Shown piece after piece: positions 19,209 through 30,197 of a stretch of 64,000 nucleotides of DNA. The position numbers were made by a program, and so were the translations under genes. The notes beneath the pieces were generated by a model. That model made no database searches, was not told the origin of the DNA, and saw nothing but the letters and a program-made list of their open reading frames with translations. Origin of the DNA: Fidelibacterota bacterium (GTDB lineage Bacteria; Fidelibacterota; Marinisomatia; Marinisomatales; TCS55); assembly GCA_014382015.1 (NCBI GenBank), contig JACNKN010000035.1, positions 77,826 through 141,825 of the forward strand, read 5' to 3'. The first letter of the stretch is position 1; the number at the start of each line of letters is the position of its first letter.

Positions 19209-21299
19209 ATGAAAAAAATCTCATTAGGAAACGTTCGGAATATTGGTATTATGGCGCATATTGATGCGGGTAAGACCACGTTAACTGAACGTATTTTATA
19301 CTACACAGGCCGTACCCATAAAATTGGTGAAGTTCATGATGGTGGGGCAACCATGGATTGGATGGAACAAGAAAAAGAGCGAGGCATCACAATTACTTCT
19401 GCTGCTACAACGGCAATTTGGAATGATCATCGAATAAATATTATCGATACACCGGGACATGTTGACTTTACGGTAGAGGTAGAGCGTTCCCTTCGTGTGC
19501 TGGATGGTGCTTGTGCAGTGTTTTGTGCAGTTGGCGGCGTGGAGCCTCAAAGTGAAACTGTCTGGCGTCAAGCGGATAAATATGGAGTGCCCAGGATTGC
19601 TTTCGTAAATAAAATGGATCGAGTTGGAGCCGATTTTTACCATGTTTTGGATATGATAAAAGAGCGATTAGGCTCTAACCCACTTCCAATCGTTTTACCC
19701 ATAGGTGCCGGAGATATTTTTACGGGAATTATTGATTTAATCACAATGAAAGCCATTCTTTACAATGAGTCTTCATTGGGCGCCCATTTTGAAGTTGGAG
19801 ATATTCCTATCGATATGGTTGAGGAAGCTGAAAAATGGCGGCATCACCTCATAGAAGAGACGGCCAGTTATGATGAGCATCTTCTTGAAAAATATTTAGA
19901 AGAGGAAGACATCACGGAAGATGAATTAAAAGTTGCTATACGTAAAGGCTGTTTAGATAATACTTTTGTACCTACACTTTGCGGATCGGCATTCAAGAAT
20001 AAAGGTGTGCAGAGACTCTTGGATGCTGTGAATGATTTTTTACCCTCTCCACTTGATATTGGTGCCATCAATGGATTCAATCCAGATGATTCTGACAAAG
20101 TTATGATCAGAGAGCCCAGCGAAGATGCACCTTTTAGCGCATTGGCTTTCAAAGTTATGACGGATCCATATGTTGGTAAACTTACTTTTATACGTGTTTA
20201 TTCCGGTAGTTTAAATGCTGGGTCTTATGTTGCAAACCCCAACACAGGGAAACGGGAAAGAATCAGTCGTATTTTATTGATGCATGCGAATAAAAGAGAA
20301 GAATTAGAAAAAGTATCCGCTGGGGAAATTGTCGCTGCTGTGGGTTTGAAAAATACCCATACAGGCCATACGCTTTGCGAAGAGAAAAAGGAAATTATTT
20401 TAGAATCAATGGAATTCCCCGAACCAGTTGTTGAAGTATCTGTTGAGCCTGCTACAAAGGCTGATCAAGATGCATTATCAAAAGGGTTAGGAAAGCTATC
20501 AGAAGAAGATCCTACTTTCAAGGTATCTATCCATCCTGACACGGGTCAGACAATTATTGCTGGTATGGGAGAGCTTCATTTAGAAATTTTAGTAGACCGA
20601 TTACTCCGTGAGTTTAATGTTAAAGCCAATGTAGGTACGCCGCAAGTTGCGTATACAGAAGCCATCACGAAGCGAGTCGAAAAGATTGATGTTAAATTCG
20701 CTCGTCAATCTGGAGGGCGGGGTCAATATGGCCATGTCGTCATTAATGTTGAACCAAATGAAGTTGGGAAAGGTTATCATTTCGATGATAAAATTGTAGG
20801 GGGTGTTATCCCTAGAGAATATATCCAGCCCGTAAGTAAGGGAATGCAGGAGGCTATTAAAAATGGGATTTTAGCCGGGTATCCTATCGAAGATATCCGT
20901 GTTGAACTTGTTTATGGTTCCTACCATGATGTTGATTCATCAGAAATGGCATTTAAAATTGCCGGTTCAATGGCTATTCAGGAAGCATGCAAAAAAGCAG
21001 GACCCGTATTAATGGAACCCATGATGAAGGTTGAAGTGGTTGTACCTGAAGAATATTTGGGTGATGTTATGGGTGATATAAATTCACGTCGTGGAAATAT
21101 AGAGAATATGGGACAACGTAAAGATGCACATGTATTGAATGCTGTTGTACCACTGGCAAGAATGTTTGGTTATGCCACAGATCTGCGATCAATTACGCAG
21201 GGTCGTGCCGTGTTCCATATGGAATTTTCTAAATTTAAAGAAGTACCTGCATCAGTGAAGGAAAATATCATTGAAAAGGTTCATGGAAAAGCATCTTAA
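19209..21299 (+). CDS. fusA: Elongation factor G
   Basis: A 696-residue translocase GTPase. G1 is AHIDAGKTT, followed by the [10 protein letters not shown] switch, DTPGHVDFT and [11 protein letters not shown]-terminal domains IV-V carry [22 protein letters not shown] and [12 protein letters not shown]. Standard length, and its place between rpsG and tuf shows it is the housekeeping copy. Confidence 0.98.
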   Translation: MKKISLGNVRNIGIMAHIDAGKTTLTERILYYTGRTHKIGEVHDGGATMDWMEQEKERGITITSAATTAIWNDHRINIIDTPGHVDFTVEVERSLRVLDGACAVFCAVGGVEPQSETVWRQADKYGVPRIAFVNKMDRVGADFYHVLDMIKERLGSNPLPIVLPIGAGDIFTGIIDLITMKAILYNESSLGAHFEVGDIPIDMVEEAEKWRHHLIEETASYDEHLLEKYLEEEDITEDELKVAIRKGCLDNTFVPTLCGSAFKNKGVQRLLDAVNDFLPSPLDIGAINGFNPDDSDKVMIREPSEDAPFSALAFKVMTDPYVGKLTFIRVYSGSLNAGSYVANPNTGKRERISRILLMHANKREELEKVSAGEIVAAVGLKNTHTGHTLCEEKKEIILESMEFPEPVVEVSVEPATKADQDALSKGLGKLSEEDPTFKVSIHPDTGQTIIAGMGELHLEILVDRLLREFNVKANVGTPQVAYTEAITKRVEKIDVKFARQSGGRGQYGHVVINVEPNEVGKGYHFDDKIVGGVIPREYIQPVSKGMQEAIKNGILAGYPIEDIRVELVYGSYHDVDSSEMAFKIAGSMAIQEACKKAGPVLMEPMMKVEVVVPEEYLGDVMGDINSRRGNIENMGQRKDAHVLNAVVPLARMFGYATDLRSITQGRAVFHMEFSKFKEVPASVKENIIEKVHGKAS

Positions 21300-21316
21300 G
21301 AAGAAGGAAGCTAATT

Positions 21317-22507
21317 ATGTCAAAACAAAAATTTGAACGTAATAAACCCCATTTAAACATTGGGACGATCGGCCATGTGGATCATGGGAAGACAACACTG
21401 ACCGCAGCGATCACGATGACGCAGGCAGCAAAGGGTTTAAGTGAGACCCGATCTTTCGACAGTATTGATAATGCCCCAGAAGAAAGGGAGCGTGGTATAA
21501 CAATTCAGACGGCTCATGTTGAGTATGAAACAGAGAATCGCCATTATGCCCATGTAGATTGTCCTGGTCATGCAGACTATATTAAGAATATGATTACGGG
21601 AGCGGCCCAGATGGATGGCGGTATTTTAGTGGTATCCGCTGCGGATGGTCCTATGCCCCAGACCCGGGAGCATGTACTTCTGGCCCGTCAGGTTAATGTA
21701 CCTTCCATCGTTGTATTTATGAATAAGACAGACCAGGTGGATGATGAAGAGTTAATCGAACTGGTTGAGATGGAACTGAGAGACTTATTAAATGAATATG
21801 ACTTTCCGGGTGATGATATTCCCATAATCAAAGGCAGTGCCTTAAACGCACTAAACAACATAGATGATGAAGCGGCCACGGCCTGTATTACAGAGTTGAT
21901 GGAAGCTTGTGACAGTTTTATCCCTGAACCAAAGCGTGATATAGACAAACCATTTTTAATGCCTGTAGAGGATGTATTCTCAATTACGGGTCGCGGTACG
22001 GTGGGAACAGGCCGTATAGAAAGCGGTATTATTAAAGTAGGTGATGAAGTGGAAATGATCGGAATGGGAGATACCAGGAAGACCACAGTCACCGGCGTGG
22101 AGATGTTCAGGAAGTTATTGGATGAAGGCAGAGCCGGGGACAATGCAGGATTATTACTTCGTGGCGTGGATAAAGAATCCCTGACTCGTGGAATGGTATT
22201 GGCGAAACCGGGTTCAATTACACCCCATACAAAGTTTAAGGCCAGTGTATATGTGCTTAAGAAGGATGAAGGGGGCCGTCATACGCCCTTTTTCAATGGA
22301 TATCGTCCCCAGTTTTACTTCCGGACAACGGATGTAACGGGTGTGGCCACATTACCTTCAGGGACAGAAATGGTGATGCCGGGAGACAATGTGGAGCTGG
22401 ATATAGAACTGATTACCCCAATTGCCATGGATAAGGAACTGCGATTTGCCATTCGTGAAGGTGGTCATACAGTAGGTGCCGGTGTGGTAACTGAGATCTC
22501 AGAGTAG
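21317..22507 (+). CDS. tuf: Elongation factor Tu (copy 2)
   Basis: Second copy of EF-Tu, 396 residues, with the same nucleotide sequence as 5860-7050 as far as I can compare line by line. The upstream (GAAGGAAGCTAATT) and downstream (GAAAAACTGTGG) flanks differ, so identity is limited to the coding sequence, as expected if gene conversion keeps two copies alike. This copy sits in the str position (fusA-tuf-rpsJ), corresponding to tufA of E. coli. The ribosome binding site is AAGGAAG, about 6 nt upstream. Confidence 0.98.
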   Translation: MSKQKFERNKPHLNIGTIGHVDHGKTTLTAAITMTQAAKGLSETRSFDSIDNAPEERERGITIQTAHVEYETENRHYAHVDCPGHADYIKNMITGAAQMDGGILVVSAADGPMPQTREHVLLARQVNVPSIVVFMNKTDQVDDEELIELVEMELRDLLNEYDFPGDDIPIIKGSALNALNNIDDEAATACITELMEACDSFIPEPKRDIDKPFLMPVEDVFSITGRGTVGTGRIESGIIKVGDEVEMIGMGDTRKTTVTGVEMFRKLLDEGRAGDNAGLLLRGVDKESLTRGMVLAKPGSITPHTKFKASVYVLKKDEGGRHTPFFNGYRPQFYFRTTDVTGVATLPSGTEMVMPGDNVELDIELITPIAMDKELRFAIREGGHTVGAGVVTEISE

Positions 22508-22515
22508 GAAAAACT

Positions 22516-22824
22516 GTGGCTAAACAAACCATTCGAATCAGTTTAAAGGCTTACGATCATTCATTGATTGATAAGTCCACAGAAAAAATTGTTAAAACAG
22601 CAAAATCAACTGGCGCAATCATTTCGGGTCCGATCCCATTGCCAACAAGAAGAACGGTATATACCGTATTAAGATCTCCATTTGTGGATAAAAAATCCCG
22701 TGAGCAATTTCAGACTAAAATTCATAAACGATTAATCGACATTTTAAACTCGACACCCAAAACGGTGGAAGCATTAATGAAGCTCGATCTACCTGCCGGT
22801 GTAGATATTGAGATTAAGGTTTAA
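22516..22824 (+). CDS. rpsJ: 30S ribosomal protein S10
   Basis: A 102-residue head protein, also the NusG/NusB partner (NusE) in transcription-translation coupling. Starts at GTG 22516. [35 protein letters not shown] and [17 protein letters not shown] are diagnostic. Opens the S10 cluster, only 8 nt after tuf, so the cluster may be transcribed through from str. Confidence 0.97.
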   Translation: MAKQTIRISLKAYDHSLIDKSTEKIVKTAKSTGAIISGPIPLPTRRTVYTVLRSPFVDKKSREQFQTKIHKRLIDILNSTPKTVEALMKLDLPAGVDIEIKV

Positions 22825-22826
22825 TC

Positions 22827-23444
22827 ATGCGCGGTTTGATTGGTAAAAAAATAGGAATGACACAAGTTTTCAGTGATAGTGGTCAAGCTATTCCAGTTAC
22901 AGTAGTAGAAGCCGGTCCATGTGTGGTGACCCAAATTAAAACACAAGCATCGGATGGTTATGATGCGATACAGGTTGGGTATGGAGAACGGAAGCTGAAA
23001 CACTCAAATAAAGCATTGAACGGACATTTTGAAAAAGCAAAAACAGATGCGAAACGCGTTTTGGCTGAATTTGTACCCGTTCCAGATTACGAATATAAAC
23101 CAGGTCAAAAATTCGGCGTTTCATTATTTAAAGAAGGTGAATATGTTGATGTGGCTGGTACGACGAAAGGTAAAGGATTCTCTGGTGTAATGAAGCGTCA
23201 TGGTTTTAAAGGAGGTCCGAAAACCCATGGTCAAAGAGAGCATCCGCGGTCAGCAGGATCTATTGGACAAGCTTCAGATCCATCCCGTGTTTTTAAGGGA
23301 ATGAAAATGGCTGGACAATATGGGAATAAACGAATGACTGTTCGCAACCTTGAAGTTGTTTCTATCGATTCAGAAAAAAATCATATTTTATTGAAAGGTG
23401 CCGTACCTGGTGCCAAAAACGGAATTATTTTCATCACGAAGTAA
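22827..23444 (+). CDS. rplC: 50S ribosomal protein L3
   Basis: A 205-residue protein near the peptidyl-transferase centre. GLIGKKIGMTQVF opening, GTTKGKGFSGVMKRHGF and the loop GGPKTHGQREHPRSAGSIG. Two nucleotides after rpsJ. An early assembly protein; the extended loop contains the glutamine that is methylated in E. coli. Confidence 0.97.
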   Translation: MRGLIGKKIGMTQVFSDSGQAIPVTVVEAGPCVVTQIKTQASDGYDAIQVGYGERKLKHSNKALNGHFEKAKTDAKRVLAEFVPVPDYEYKPGQKFGVSLFKEGEYVDVAGTTKGKGFSGVMKRHGFKGGPKTHGQREHPRSAGSIGQASDPSRVFKGMKMAGQYGNKRMTVRNLEVVSIDSEKNHILLKGAVPGAKNGIIFITK

Positions 23445-23446
23445 AA

Positions 23447-24079
23447 ATGAAGTTAAAAGTTATCAATCAGAATGGTGGGAAAGGATCGACCGTAACTGTG
23501 GACGATTCTGTGTTTGGAATTAAACCCAATGAAAGTGTGGTTCATCAAGCGGTTGTTGCCGAATTAGCAAACAGTCGACAAGGGACCCATTCATCAAAAA
23601 ACAGATCTGCTGTAAGTGGTGGTGGTAAAAAGCCATTCAAGCAAAAAGGGCGTGGTATGGCAAGAGCTGGAACCATTCGTTCTCCACTTTGGAAAGGTGG
23701 CGGAGTCGTGTTTGGTCCGGAACCGCATAAATATGAAAACAGAATGCCCAAGAAAATGAAACGCTTGGCACGTCGTTCTGTTTTATCAAAACGTGCGAGT
23801 GAAGGAGAATTAATTATTGTTGATGAAATTTCTGTGTCAGCTCCAAAAACGAAAGAATTTATATCACTTTTAAATGGATTAGGTTTGCAGGGTAAAAAGG
23901 TGACCATAATGGTTGCTTCCTATAATGATGATGTATTTTTGGCCGCTCGAAATATTCCTAATATCTATGTTGTTGAAGCGACTTCTGCCAGTACTTATGA
24001 CTTATTGGACTGCGAAGTTCTACTTGTAGAAAAACCAGGGTTAGCATTGTTAAATGATCAATTAATGGTGAAGTCATAA
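23447..24079 (+). CDS. rplD: 50S ribosomal protein L4
   Basis: A 210-residue exit-tunnel protein. SRQGTHSSKNRSAVSGGGKK and PFKQKGRGMARAGTIRSP form the tunnel loop, and VFGPEPHKYENRMPKKMKR follows. In E. coli L4 also represses the S10 operon; no leader is apparent here because rpsJ is so close to tuf. Shares one base with rplW. Confidence 0.97.
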   Translation: MKLKVINQNGGKGSTVTVDDSVFGIKPNESVVHQAVVAELANSRQGTHSSKNRSAVSGGGKKPFKQKGRGMARAGTIRSPLWKGGGVVFGPEPHKYENRMPKKMKRLARRSVLSKRASEGELIIVDEISVSAPKTKEFISLLNGLGLQGKKVTIMVASYNDDVFLAARNIPNIYVVEATSASTYDLLDCEVLLVEKPGLALLNDQLMVKS

Positions 24080-24399
24080 TGTCTTATCAAAAAATAATTG
24101 TCCGCCCTTTATTTACTGAAAAAATGAGTCGTTTAGAAGATGAAGAACGGAAATACGCTTTTCAGGTAGATAAACGTGTGAATAAGATTGAAATTAAACG
24201 AGCAATTGAAGAAAAATTTGATGTGGTAGTGACAAAAGTTGCCACCATGAATCGGTTAGGTAAAGAAAAAAATATGACGGTTCGCAGCGGTGGCCGAACG
24301 ATTCGTACCCAAGGATTTCGTTCCAGTTGGAAAAAGGCTGTTGTTACTTTAAAAGAGGGCGATGCGATAGACTTAATCAGAGGGGAAGCGGCTGAATAA
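24079..24399 (+). CDS. rplW: 50S ribosomal protein L23
   Basis: A 106-residue protein at the tunnel exit, docking site for trigger factor and [38 protein letters not shown] and [20 protein letters not shown]. Overlaps both neighbours by one base. Confidence 0.96.
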   Translation: MSYQKIIVRPLFTEKMSRLEDEERKYAFQVDKRVNKIEIKRAIEEKFDVVVTKVATMNRLGKEKNMTVRSGGRTIRTQGFRSSWKKAVVTLKEGDAIDLIRGEAAE

Positions 24400-25223
24400 T
24401 GGGTGTCAGAACAATAAAGCCAACTACACCGGGGAATCGATTTGCAACCCGACCAGATTTTTCTGAAATTACAAAAAGTACTCCTGAGAAAAGTTTAACA
24501 CGGGAACTGCGAAAAAATGGCGGCCGAAATAATATGGGACGAATCACTGTCCGCCACAGAGGAGGTGGACACCGCCGTCGATATCGTATCATTGATTTTA
24601 AAAGAAATAAAGTTGATATTCCAGCGAAAGTAGCGGCGATTGAATATGATCCAAATCGATCGGCAAATATTGCGCTATTGTTTTATGCTGATGGTGAAAA
24701 AAGGTATATCCTTGCGCCTTTCGGTATTAAAGTTGGTGATGATATTATTTCGGGTGAAAATGCACCCCTTAGAGTCGGGAACGCATTACCTATGAGCAAA
24801 ATAGCCACAGGGATGTTTGTGCATAATGTGGAATTAGAACCCGGTCGGGGTGGACAAATGGTTCGAAGTGCCGGTGCTGGTGCACAAGTAATGGCACATG
24901 ATGATAAATTTACATCTTTAAAATTGCCATCAGGTGAAATTCGCCAGGTGCGCAAAGATTGTTTAGCTACTATTGGTGAAGTCGGAAATAAATCTCATGA
25001 ACAGGTCGTTTCCGGGAAAGCAGGCCGCAGTCGATGGTTGGGCAAGCGTCCAACGGTTCGAGGTGTTGTAATGAACCCTGTGGATCACCCTCATGGTGGT
25101 GGTGAAGGAAAAACTTCTGGAGGTCGCCATCCGGTATCACCCTGGGGACAGCCAACAAAAGGATATAAAACCCGGAAAAAGAATAAAAAATCCAATGAAT
25201 ATATTGTGAAAAGGAGAAAGTAG
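24399..25223 (+). CDS. rplB: 50S ribosomal protein L2
   Basis: A 274-residue protein needed for subunit association and peptidyl-transferase activity. [38 protein letters not shown], and the conserved C-terminal [17 protein letters not shown] holding the key histidine. Normal length. Confidence 0.98.
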   Translation: MGVRTIKPTTPGNRFATRPDFSEITKSTPEKSLTRELRKNGGRNNMGRITVRHRGGGHRRRYRIIDFKRNKVDIPAKVAAIEYDPNRSANIALLFYADGEKRYILAPFGIKVGDDIISGENAPLRVGNALPMSKIATGMFVHNVELEPGRGGQMVRSAGAGAQVMAHDDKFTSLKLPSGEIRQVRKDCLATIGEVGNKSHEQVVSGKAGRSRWLGKRPTVRGVVMNPVDHPHGGGEGKTSGGRHPVSPWGQPTKGYKTRKKNKKSNEYIVKRRK

Positions 25224-25224
25224 G

Positions 25225-25491
25225 ATGGCCCGTTCACTGAAAAAAGGACCATTTGTTGATGCCAAACTTGAAAAGAAGGTAGAAAAAATGAATGAGGGGG
25301 GAAAGAAAAAGGTTATAAAAACCTGGTCTCGTCGTTCAATGATTACACCTGATTTTGTGGGTCATACTTTTGCAGTTCATAATGGAAATAAATTTATTCC
25401 AGTATTCATTTATGAAAATATGGTTGGACATAAACTTGGTGAATTCGCACCCACCCGAACTTTTAGATTACATTCCGGTGATAGAAAGTAG
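25225..25491 (+). CDS. rpsS: 30S ribosomal protein S19
   Basis: An 88-residue 30S head protein. [15 protein letters not shown] opening, [18 protein letters not shown] and [20 protein letters not shown]. One base after rplB and 5 nt before rplV. Confidence 0.97.
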   Translation: MARSLKKGPFVDAKLEKKVEKMNEGGKKKVIKTWSRRSMITPDFVGHTFAVHNGNKFIPVFIYENMVGHKLGEFAPTRTFRLHSGDRK

Positions 25492-25496
25492 TAACG

Positions 25497-25844
25497 ATGG
25501 AAGCTAAAGCAATTACGCGTCATATACGCCAGTCTCCTCGGAAAATCCGGGTAATACTCAATGAAGTTCGTGGACGCGATGTGGAAGATGCATTAAATTT
25601 TCTTCATTTTTCTAAGGCGAAAGCCGCAACTCAAATTGAAAAGACTGTTCGTTCTGCTGTGGCGAATTTGATGAATATCGATACGGACACAAATGTAAAT
25701 ACAGAAGATTTACGCATTAAAGAATGTTATGCAGATGGTGGGCCTCATATGAAACGATTTCGTGCTGCATCAATGGGTCGCATTTCTAAATTGAATAAAC
25801 CAACAAGCCATTTAACAATCGTCGTGTCCGACGAAAATAATTAA
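25497..25844 (+). CDS. rplV: 50S ribosomal protein L22
   Basis: A 115-residue tunnel-constriction protein. ITRHIRQSPRKIRVILNEVR at the start, and the beta-hairpin region GGPHMKRFRAASMGRISKLN with C-terminal HLTIVVSDE. Usual size for the family. Confidence 0.97.
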   Translation: MEAKAITRHIRQSPRKIRVILNEVRGRDVEDALNFLHFSKAKAATQIEKTVRSAVANLMNIDTDTNVNTEDLRIKECYADGGPHMKRFRAASMGRISKLNKPTSHLTIVVSDENN

Positions 25845-25853
25845 GGAGGACCT

Positions 25854-26483
25854 TTGGGTCAAAAAACACATCCGATTGGGTATAGGCTTCAAGTAAATAA
25901 AAATTGGCGTTCAACATGGTTTGCTGGTAAATCTTTCGCCGCGGGGCTTGAAGAAGATGTTCGAATCCGTAAGTATATTAAAGCGCGTTTGCCAAATGCA
26001 GGCATTTCTCGGGTTGAGATTAGTCGAACTTCCAAAACGGTAACGGTGACCATTCATACAGCGCGACCCGGAATTGTCATCGGAAAAGGTGGTGAGGAAG
26101 TCAATCGTTTGAAAGATGAGATCAAACAGTTGACAGAGCGAAATGTTCAAGTAAATATTTCTGAAGTCAAACGCCCTGAATTAGATGCAGCGCTTGTAGG
26201 GTCAAATATTGCGCATCAGTTGACAAAAAAAGTTTCATACCGTCGTGTGGTTAATAAGGTGATCCAATCTACCATGCGCATGGGTGCTGATGGGATTCGT
26301 ATTAATGTTGCGGGTCGTTTAGGTGGTGCAGAAATTGCCCGAAGTGAAAAATTTTCACAAGGACGGGTGCCATTGCATACATTGCGTGCAGATATTGATT
26401 ACGTTTTGACTGAAGCACATACACAATATGGAATCATTGGAATAAAAGTATGGATTTGCAACGGCGATTCATCCAGGAAATAA
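25854..26483 (+). CDS. rpsC: 30S ribosomal protein S3
   Basis: A 209-residue protein at the mRNA entry site. Starts at TTG 25854 (GGAGG at 25844-25849). GQKTHPIGYRLQVNKNW opening; the type II KH motif is VIGKGGEEVNRLK; C-terminal half has VMRMGADGIRINVAGRLGG-like sequence (here TMRMGADGIRINVAGRLGGA). Shorter at the C-terminus than the E. coli protein (233), a common variation. Confidence 0.97.
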   Translation: MGQKTHPIGYRLQVNKNWRSTWFAGKSFAAGLEEDVRIRKYIKARLPNAGISRVEISRTSKTVTVTIHTARPGIVIGKGGEEVNRLKDEIKQLTERNVQVNISEVKRPELDAALVGSNIAHQLTKKVSYRRVVNKVIQSTMRMGADGIRINVAGRLGGAEIARSEKFSQGRVPLHTLRADIDYVLTEAHTQYGIIGIKVWICNGDSSRK

Positions 26484-26486
26484 AAT

Positions 26487-26900
26487 ATGTTAGAACCTAA
26501 AAAAACCAAATTTCGCAGACATCATCGAGGAAACCGCAGGGGAATGGCAAAAGGCGGCGATTATGTTGCTTTTGGTAGTTATGGTTTAAAAGCAGTAGAA
26601 CCAGGCTGGATTACCAGTCGCCAAATTGAGGCATGTCGTGTGTCAATTACTCGGGTAGTCCGAAAAATTGGAAAAATGTGGATACGGGTGTTTCCTGATA
26701 AACCAATTACAAAAAAACCCGCTGAAACACGTATGGGTAAAGGTAAAGGAACTCCAGAATATTGGGTAGCTGTTGTGAAGCCAGGTCGGATTTTATTCGA
26801 AATTGAAGGCGTTGATCGGGCAGGGGCAGAACAAGCATTTCATAATGCATCCCATAAATTGCCGATAAAAACAAAAATAGTTGGTCGACGGGAAATATGA
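26487..26900 (+). CDS. rplP: 50S ribosomal protein L16
   Basis: A 137-residue protein contacting A-site t[18 protein letters not shown] opening, [39 protein letters not shown]. Overlaps rpmC by 4 nt. Confidence 0.97.
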   Translation: MLEPKKTKFRRHHRGNRRGMAKGGDYVAFGSYGLKAVEPGWITSRQIEACRVSITRVVRKIGKMWIRVFPDKPITKKPAETRMGKGKGTPEYWVAVVKPGRILFEIEGVDRAGAEQAFHNASHKLPIKTKIVGRREI

Positions 26901-27115
26901 TGAAAAAACAAAAATTAAACGAATTATCAATTTCTGATGTAGATGAAAAGCTGCATGACAATCTGGAAGATTTACAAAATTTACGTTTCCAAAAGGCATT
27001 GCAGCAGCTTGAGAATCCGATTCGTATTTCACACTTGAAAAAGGAAATCGCCCAATTGAAAACGGTGAAAAAAGAATTTGATCTTGGCCTACGAGGCGGA
27101 AAGGATAAGGATTAA
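26897..27115 (+). CDS. rpmC: 50S ribosomal protein L29
   Basis: A 72-residue two-helix protein near the tunnel exit. [36 protein letters not shown] and [13 protein letters not shown] fit L29. Found in the invariant rplP-rpmC-rpsQ order. Confidence 0.94.
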   Translation: MMKKQKLNELSISDVDEKLHDNLEDLQNLRFQKALQQLENPIRISHLKKEIAQLKTVKKEFDLGLRGGKDKD

Positions 27116-27117
27116 TT

Positions 27118-27381
27118 TTGGCTGAAAGAAAAAGACAAACATTGGTGGGAGAAGTTGTGAGTGACAAAATGGATAAGACTGTGGTTGTCCAGGTCATGCG
27201 AAAAATTCCTCATCCGGTTTATCAAAAATTTGTCAAAAGATTTAAAAAATATTTTGCCCATGTTGAGGCAGTTAAACCAAAAGTTGGCGATATTGTGGAG
27301 ATTAGTTCCATGCGCCCAATGAGTAAAAGAAAACGTTGGCGGGTGAAAGAAATAATCCGCGAATCTGTTAAAATTGGATAA
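27118..27381 (+). CDS. rpsQ: 30S ribosomal protein S17
   Basis: An 87-residue OB-fold protein. TTG start at 27118. [20 protein letters not shown] opening, [19 protein letters not shown] and [14 protein letters not shown]. Two nt after rpmC, 5 nt before rplN. Confidence 0.96.
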   Translation: MAERKRQTLVGEVVSDKMDKTVVVQVMRKIPHPVYQKFVKRFKKYFAHVEAVKPKVGDIVEISSMRPMSKRKRWRVKEIIRESVKIG

Positions 27382-27386
27382 ATAAA

Positions 27387-27755
27387 GTGATTCAACAGGA
27401 AACAAGACTAAAAGTTGCAGACAATTCTGGCGCAAGAGAAGTATTATGCTTCAAAGTATTGGGGGGTAGTCGACGCCGTTATGCAACCGTTGGAGACATT
27501 GTTGTCGTCACGGTGAAGCAAGCTATACCCGGTGGAATGGTTAAAAAAGGGGATATATCTCGAGCTGTCGTGGTGCGAACCACCAAGGAAGTACGACGAT
27601 CAGATGGATCCTATATTCGTTTTGATGATAATGCAGCTGTATTACTCACAGCCGCCGGAGAACCGCGTGGTACCCGTGTGTTAGGTCCTGTTGCTCGAGA
27701 ACTTCGTGACAGTGGTTATATGAAAATTGTTTCCATGGCTCCGGAGGTTTTATAA
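27387..27755 (+). CDS. rplN: 50S ribosomal protein L14
   Basis: A 122-residue intersubunit-bridge protein. GTG start at 27387. [36 protein letters not shown] and [16 protein letters not shown] are the standard signatures. Shares one base with rplX. Confidence 0.97.
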   Translation: MIQQETRLKVADNSGAREVLCFKVLGGSRRRYATVGDIVVVTVKQAIPGGMVKKGDISRAVVVRTTKEVRRSDGSYIRFDDNAAVLLTAAGEPRGTRVLGPVARELRDSGYMKIVSMAPEVL

Positions 27756-28060
27756 TGCATATTAAAAAAGGTATGTCTGTACGTGTCATCAGTGGAAATA
27801 ATAGTGGCGAAGAAGGAAAAGTTCTTCACGTATTCCCGAAAAAAGAACGTATAATTATAGAAGGTGTCAACTTGATAAAACGCCATACGCGCCCATCTCA
27901 AGATAATCCTCAAGGCGGTATTGTTGAAAGAGAAGGAACATTGCATGTCTCGAATGTAATGGTTGTCCATGGTGGTAAGCCGACTCGAATTGGATATAAA
28001 AAATTAGAAGATGGTTCAAAAGTGAGAATTTCAAAAAGAACGGGTGAAGAGATTGGTTAA
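27755..28060 (+). CDS. rplX: 50S ribosomal protein L24
   Basis: A 101-residue assembly initiator with an N-terminal KOW motif (MSVRVISGNNSGEEGKVLHV), then EGVNLIKRHTRPSQDNPQGG and C-terminal KLEDGSKVRISKRTGE. Second gene of the spc-type group. Confidence 0.96.
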   Translation: MHIKKGMSVRVISGNNSGEEGKVLHVFPKKERIIIEGVNLIKRHTRPSQDNPQGGIVEREGTLHVSNVMVVHGGKPTRIGYKKLEDGSKVRISKRTGEEIG

Positions 28061-28065
28061 GATAA

Positions 28066-28668
28066 ATGGCTGATAAACAGAATACAAAACATATTCCAAA
28101 TTTACGAAAGAGATACAAAGATTTTGTCGTGACTGGGATGATGGAACAGTTTCATTATAAGAATGTGATGGAAGTTCCGAAGGTGAGTCATATTGCCATT
28201 AATATGGGAATCGGAGATGCAAAGGATAATCCAAAAAAATTGGAAAGTGCAGTCCAGGAATTAACGGTTATATCCTGTCAAAAACCGGTAGTGACAAAAT
28301 CTCGGAAGGATATTTCAAATTTCAAAATCAGAAAAGGATTTCCCGTTGGATGTAAAGTTACACTACGCGGTAACCGGATGTATGATTTTATGGAAAGGCT
28401 AATTAGTATTGCGCTTCCCCGGACCCGTGACTTTAGAGGGTTATCATTTAAATCTTTCGATGGTAGCGGTAATTATTCATTTGGTGTGAAAGAGCAAATT
28501 ATTTTCACCGAGATTAACTATGATAAAATTGATAGCATTCGCGGCATGGATATTTCATTTATCACCACAGCCGGGACTGATGATGAATCATATCATTTGT
28601 TAAAATTAATGGGTTTGCCTTTACGGGATAAACCAGTGAAACAAGATGAAATAAATGAGGCCGCTTAA
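28066..28668 (+). CDS. rplE: 50S ribosomal protein L5
   Basis: A 200-residue 5S-rRNA-binding protein. [39 protein letters not shown], and [20 protein letters not shown]. About 20 residues longer than E. coli L5, with the extra length at both ends. Shares one base with rpsN. Confidence 0.97.
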   Translation: MADKQNTKHIPNLRKRYKDFVVTGMMEQFHYKNVMEVPKVSHIAINMGIGDAKDNPKKLESAVQELTVISCQKPVVTKSRKDISNFKIRKGFPVGCKVTLRGNRMYDFMERLISIALPRTRDFRGLSFKSFDGSGNYSFGVKEQIIFTEINYDKIDSIRGMDISFITTAGTDDESYHLLKLMGLPLRDKPVKQDEINEAA

Positions 28669-28853
28669 TGGCAAGAAAATCATTAATAATTAAGGCAAAG
28701 AGAAAACCAAAATTCAGTACGCGAGGATATAATCGCTGTTTCAACTGCGGTCGTCCTGATGGGTATTTGAGAAAATTTGGACTTTGTCGAATCTGTTTTA
28801 GAGAAATGGCGTTAAAAGGTGAAATTCCCGGCGTCACGAAAGCAAGTTGGTAG
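28668..28853 (+). CDS. rpsN: 30S ribosomal protein S14, zinc-binding type
   Basis: A 61-residue S14 of the short C+ class. The zinc ribbon is [20 protein letters not shown] (two CxxC pairs), followed by [18 protein letters not shown]. It assembles in the 30S head. L36 in this window also keeps zinc ligands, while L33 and S4 do not. Confidence 0.97.
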   Translation: MARKSLIIKAKRKPKFSTRGYNRCFNCGRPDGYLRKFGLCRICFREMALKGEIPGVTKASW

Positions 28854-28865
28854 GAGAATAATATT

Positions 28866-29264
28866 ATGGCGATGACCGATCCAATTGCAGATATGCTTAC
28901 ACGAATTCGGAATGCGATGGCCGTGGACAAACGATTTGTAGATATGCCGTCTTCCAACCTGAAAAAGCGGATTGCATTTGTTTTAAAGGAAGAAAAATAT
29001 ATTGAAGATTTTATGTTTATCAATGATGGTATAAAATCTTCTATACGCGTTTTCTTAAAATATGATCATCACGGGAAAGCAGTGATCACATGTATCGAAC
29101 GGGTGAGTACACCTGGACGACGGTTATATGTTGGCCGTAATGATATTCCCCGTGTTTTAGATGGGTTAGGAATTTCCATTCTTTCCACATCACGAGGTGT
29201 TATTTCAAATAAAGCTGCGAAACGATTGGGTGTTGGCGGCGAAATATTATGCAACGTTTGGTAA
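28866..29264 (+). CDS. rpsH: 30S ribosomal protein S8
   Basis: A 132-residue central-domain assembly protein. TDPIADMLTRIRNAMAV opening, VSTPGRRLYVGRNDIPRVL and GISILSTSRGVISNKAAKR then GGEILCNVW. In E. coli S8 is the spc-operon repressor acting at the L5 start; no equivalent structure was examined here. Confidence 0.97.
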   Translation: MAMTDPIADMLTRIRNAMAVDKRFVDMPSSNLKKRIAFVLKEEKYIEDFMFINDGIKSSIRVFLKYDHHGKAVITCIERVSTPGRRLYVGRNDIPRVLDGLGISILSTSRGVISNKAAKRLGVGGEILCNVW

Positions 29265-29270
29265 AATAGT

Positions 29271-29816
29271 ATGTCAAGAGTTGGTAGAAAAATTATAGAA
29301 GTTCCAAAAGATGTCACTGTGAATGTGAATACAGGTTTGGTGGGCATAAAAGGTCCTAAAGGATCCTTGGATGTACCCTTTCATGGCGATATGTCCGTGA
29401 CACTGGAAAGTGGTGCAATCCTTGTGGAGCGTCCATCGGATTCACGGTCACATAGATCTCTCCATGGAACTACACGTCAGTTAATTGCGAATGGAATACA
29501 GGGCGTTTCTGAAGGGTATTCAAAGGATTTAGAAATTAGAGGCGTGGGTTACCAGGCAAATATGGAGGGAAAATTCCTCGTACTAAAACTTGGCTATTCT
29601 CATGATATATATTTTGAACCACCTATTGGTGTTGAGATTAAAACCAATCGTACAGAAGTCAATGTATCTGGAATCAATAAACAATTGGTGGGTGAAGTGG
29701 CTGCAAAAATTAGATCTTTTCGCAAACCGGAGCCTTATAAAGGTAAAGGGATTCGATATAAAGATGAATATGTACGATCAAAACAAGGTAAAACAGTTGG
29801 TGGTGGCACAGAATGA
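29271..29816 (+). CDS. rplF: 50S ribosomal protein L6
   Basis: A 181-residue protein near the factor-binding site. [38 protein letters not shown] and C-terminal [18 protein letters not shown]. Overlaps rplR by 4 nt. Confidence 0.97.
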   Translation: MSRVGRKIIEVPKDVTVNVNTGLVGIKGPKGSLDVPFHGDMSVTLESGAILVERPSDSRSHRSLHGTTRQLIANGIQGVSEGYSKDLEIRGVGYQANMEGKFLVLKLGYSHDIYFEPPIGVEIKTNRTEVNVSGINKQLVGEVAAKIRSFRKPEPYKGKGIRYKDEYVRSKQGKTVGGGTE

Positions 29817-30184
29817 GAAAATTATCAGCAACAGAAATGCGTAATCAACGTAGGCGTAACCGAAGTAAACGGGATAATCTCGGTCATCCTGAACGGCCGC
29901 GTCTGGTTGTTTATCGCTCAAATAAACATATTAGCGCCCAAGTCATTGATGATTTAAGTGGAAACACGCTTGCGGCATCTTCTTCTTTAGATAAGAGTAT
30001 CGAAAAGGAAGTGGCCAAAGCAGATTCTAAAAAAGCGATCAGCACGATCGTTGGAACTGCTATTGGAGAACTGGCTGTTAAAAATAAAGTGAGTAAGGTT
30101 GTGTTTGATAGAAATGGGTATCCTTATCAGGGCCGTGTGAAAGCAGTTGCTGAAGCTGCGAGAGAAGCCGGTTTAAAATTTTAA
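29813..30184 (+). CDS. rplR: 50S ribosomal protein L18
   Basis: A 123-residue 5S-rRNA-binding protein. [35 protein letters not shown] and [20 protein letters not shown]. Standard context between rplF and rpsE. Confidence 0.97.
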   Translation: MRKLSATEMRNQRRRNRSKRDNLGHPERPRLVVYRSNKHISAQVIDDLSGNTLAASSSLDKSIEKEVAKADSKKAISTIVGTAIGELAVKNKVSKVVFDRNGYPYQGRVKAVAEAAREAGLKF

Positions 30185-30197
30185 AGAATAGAGAGTT

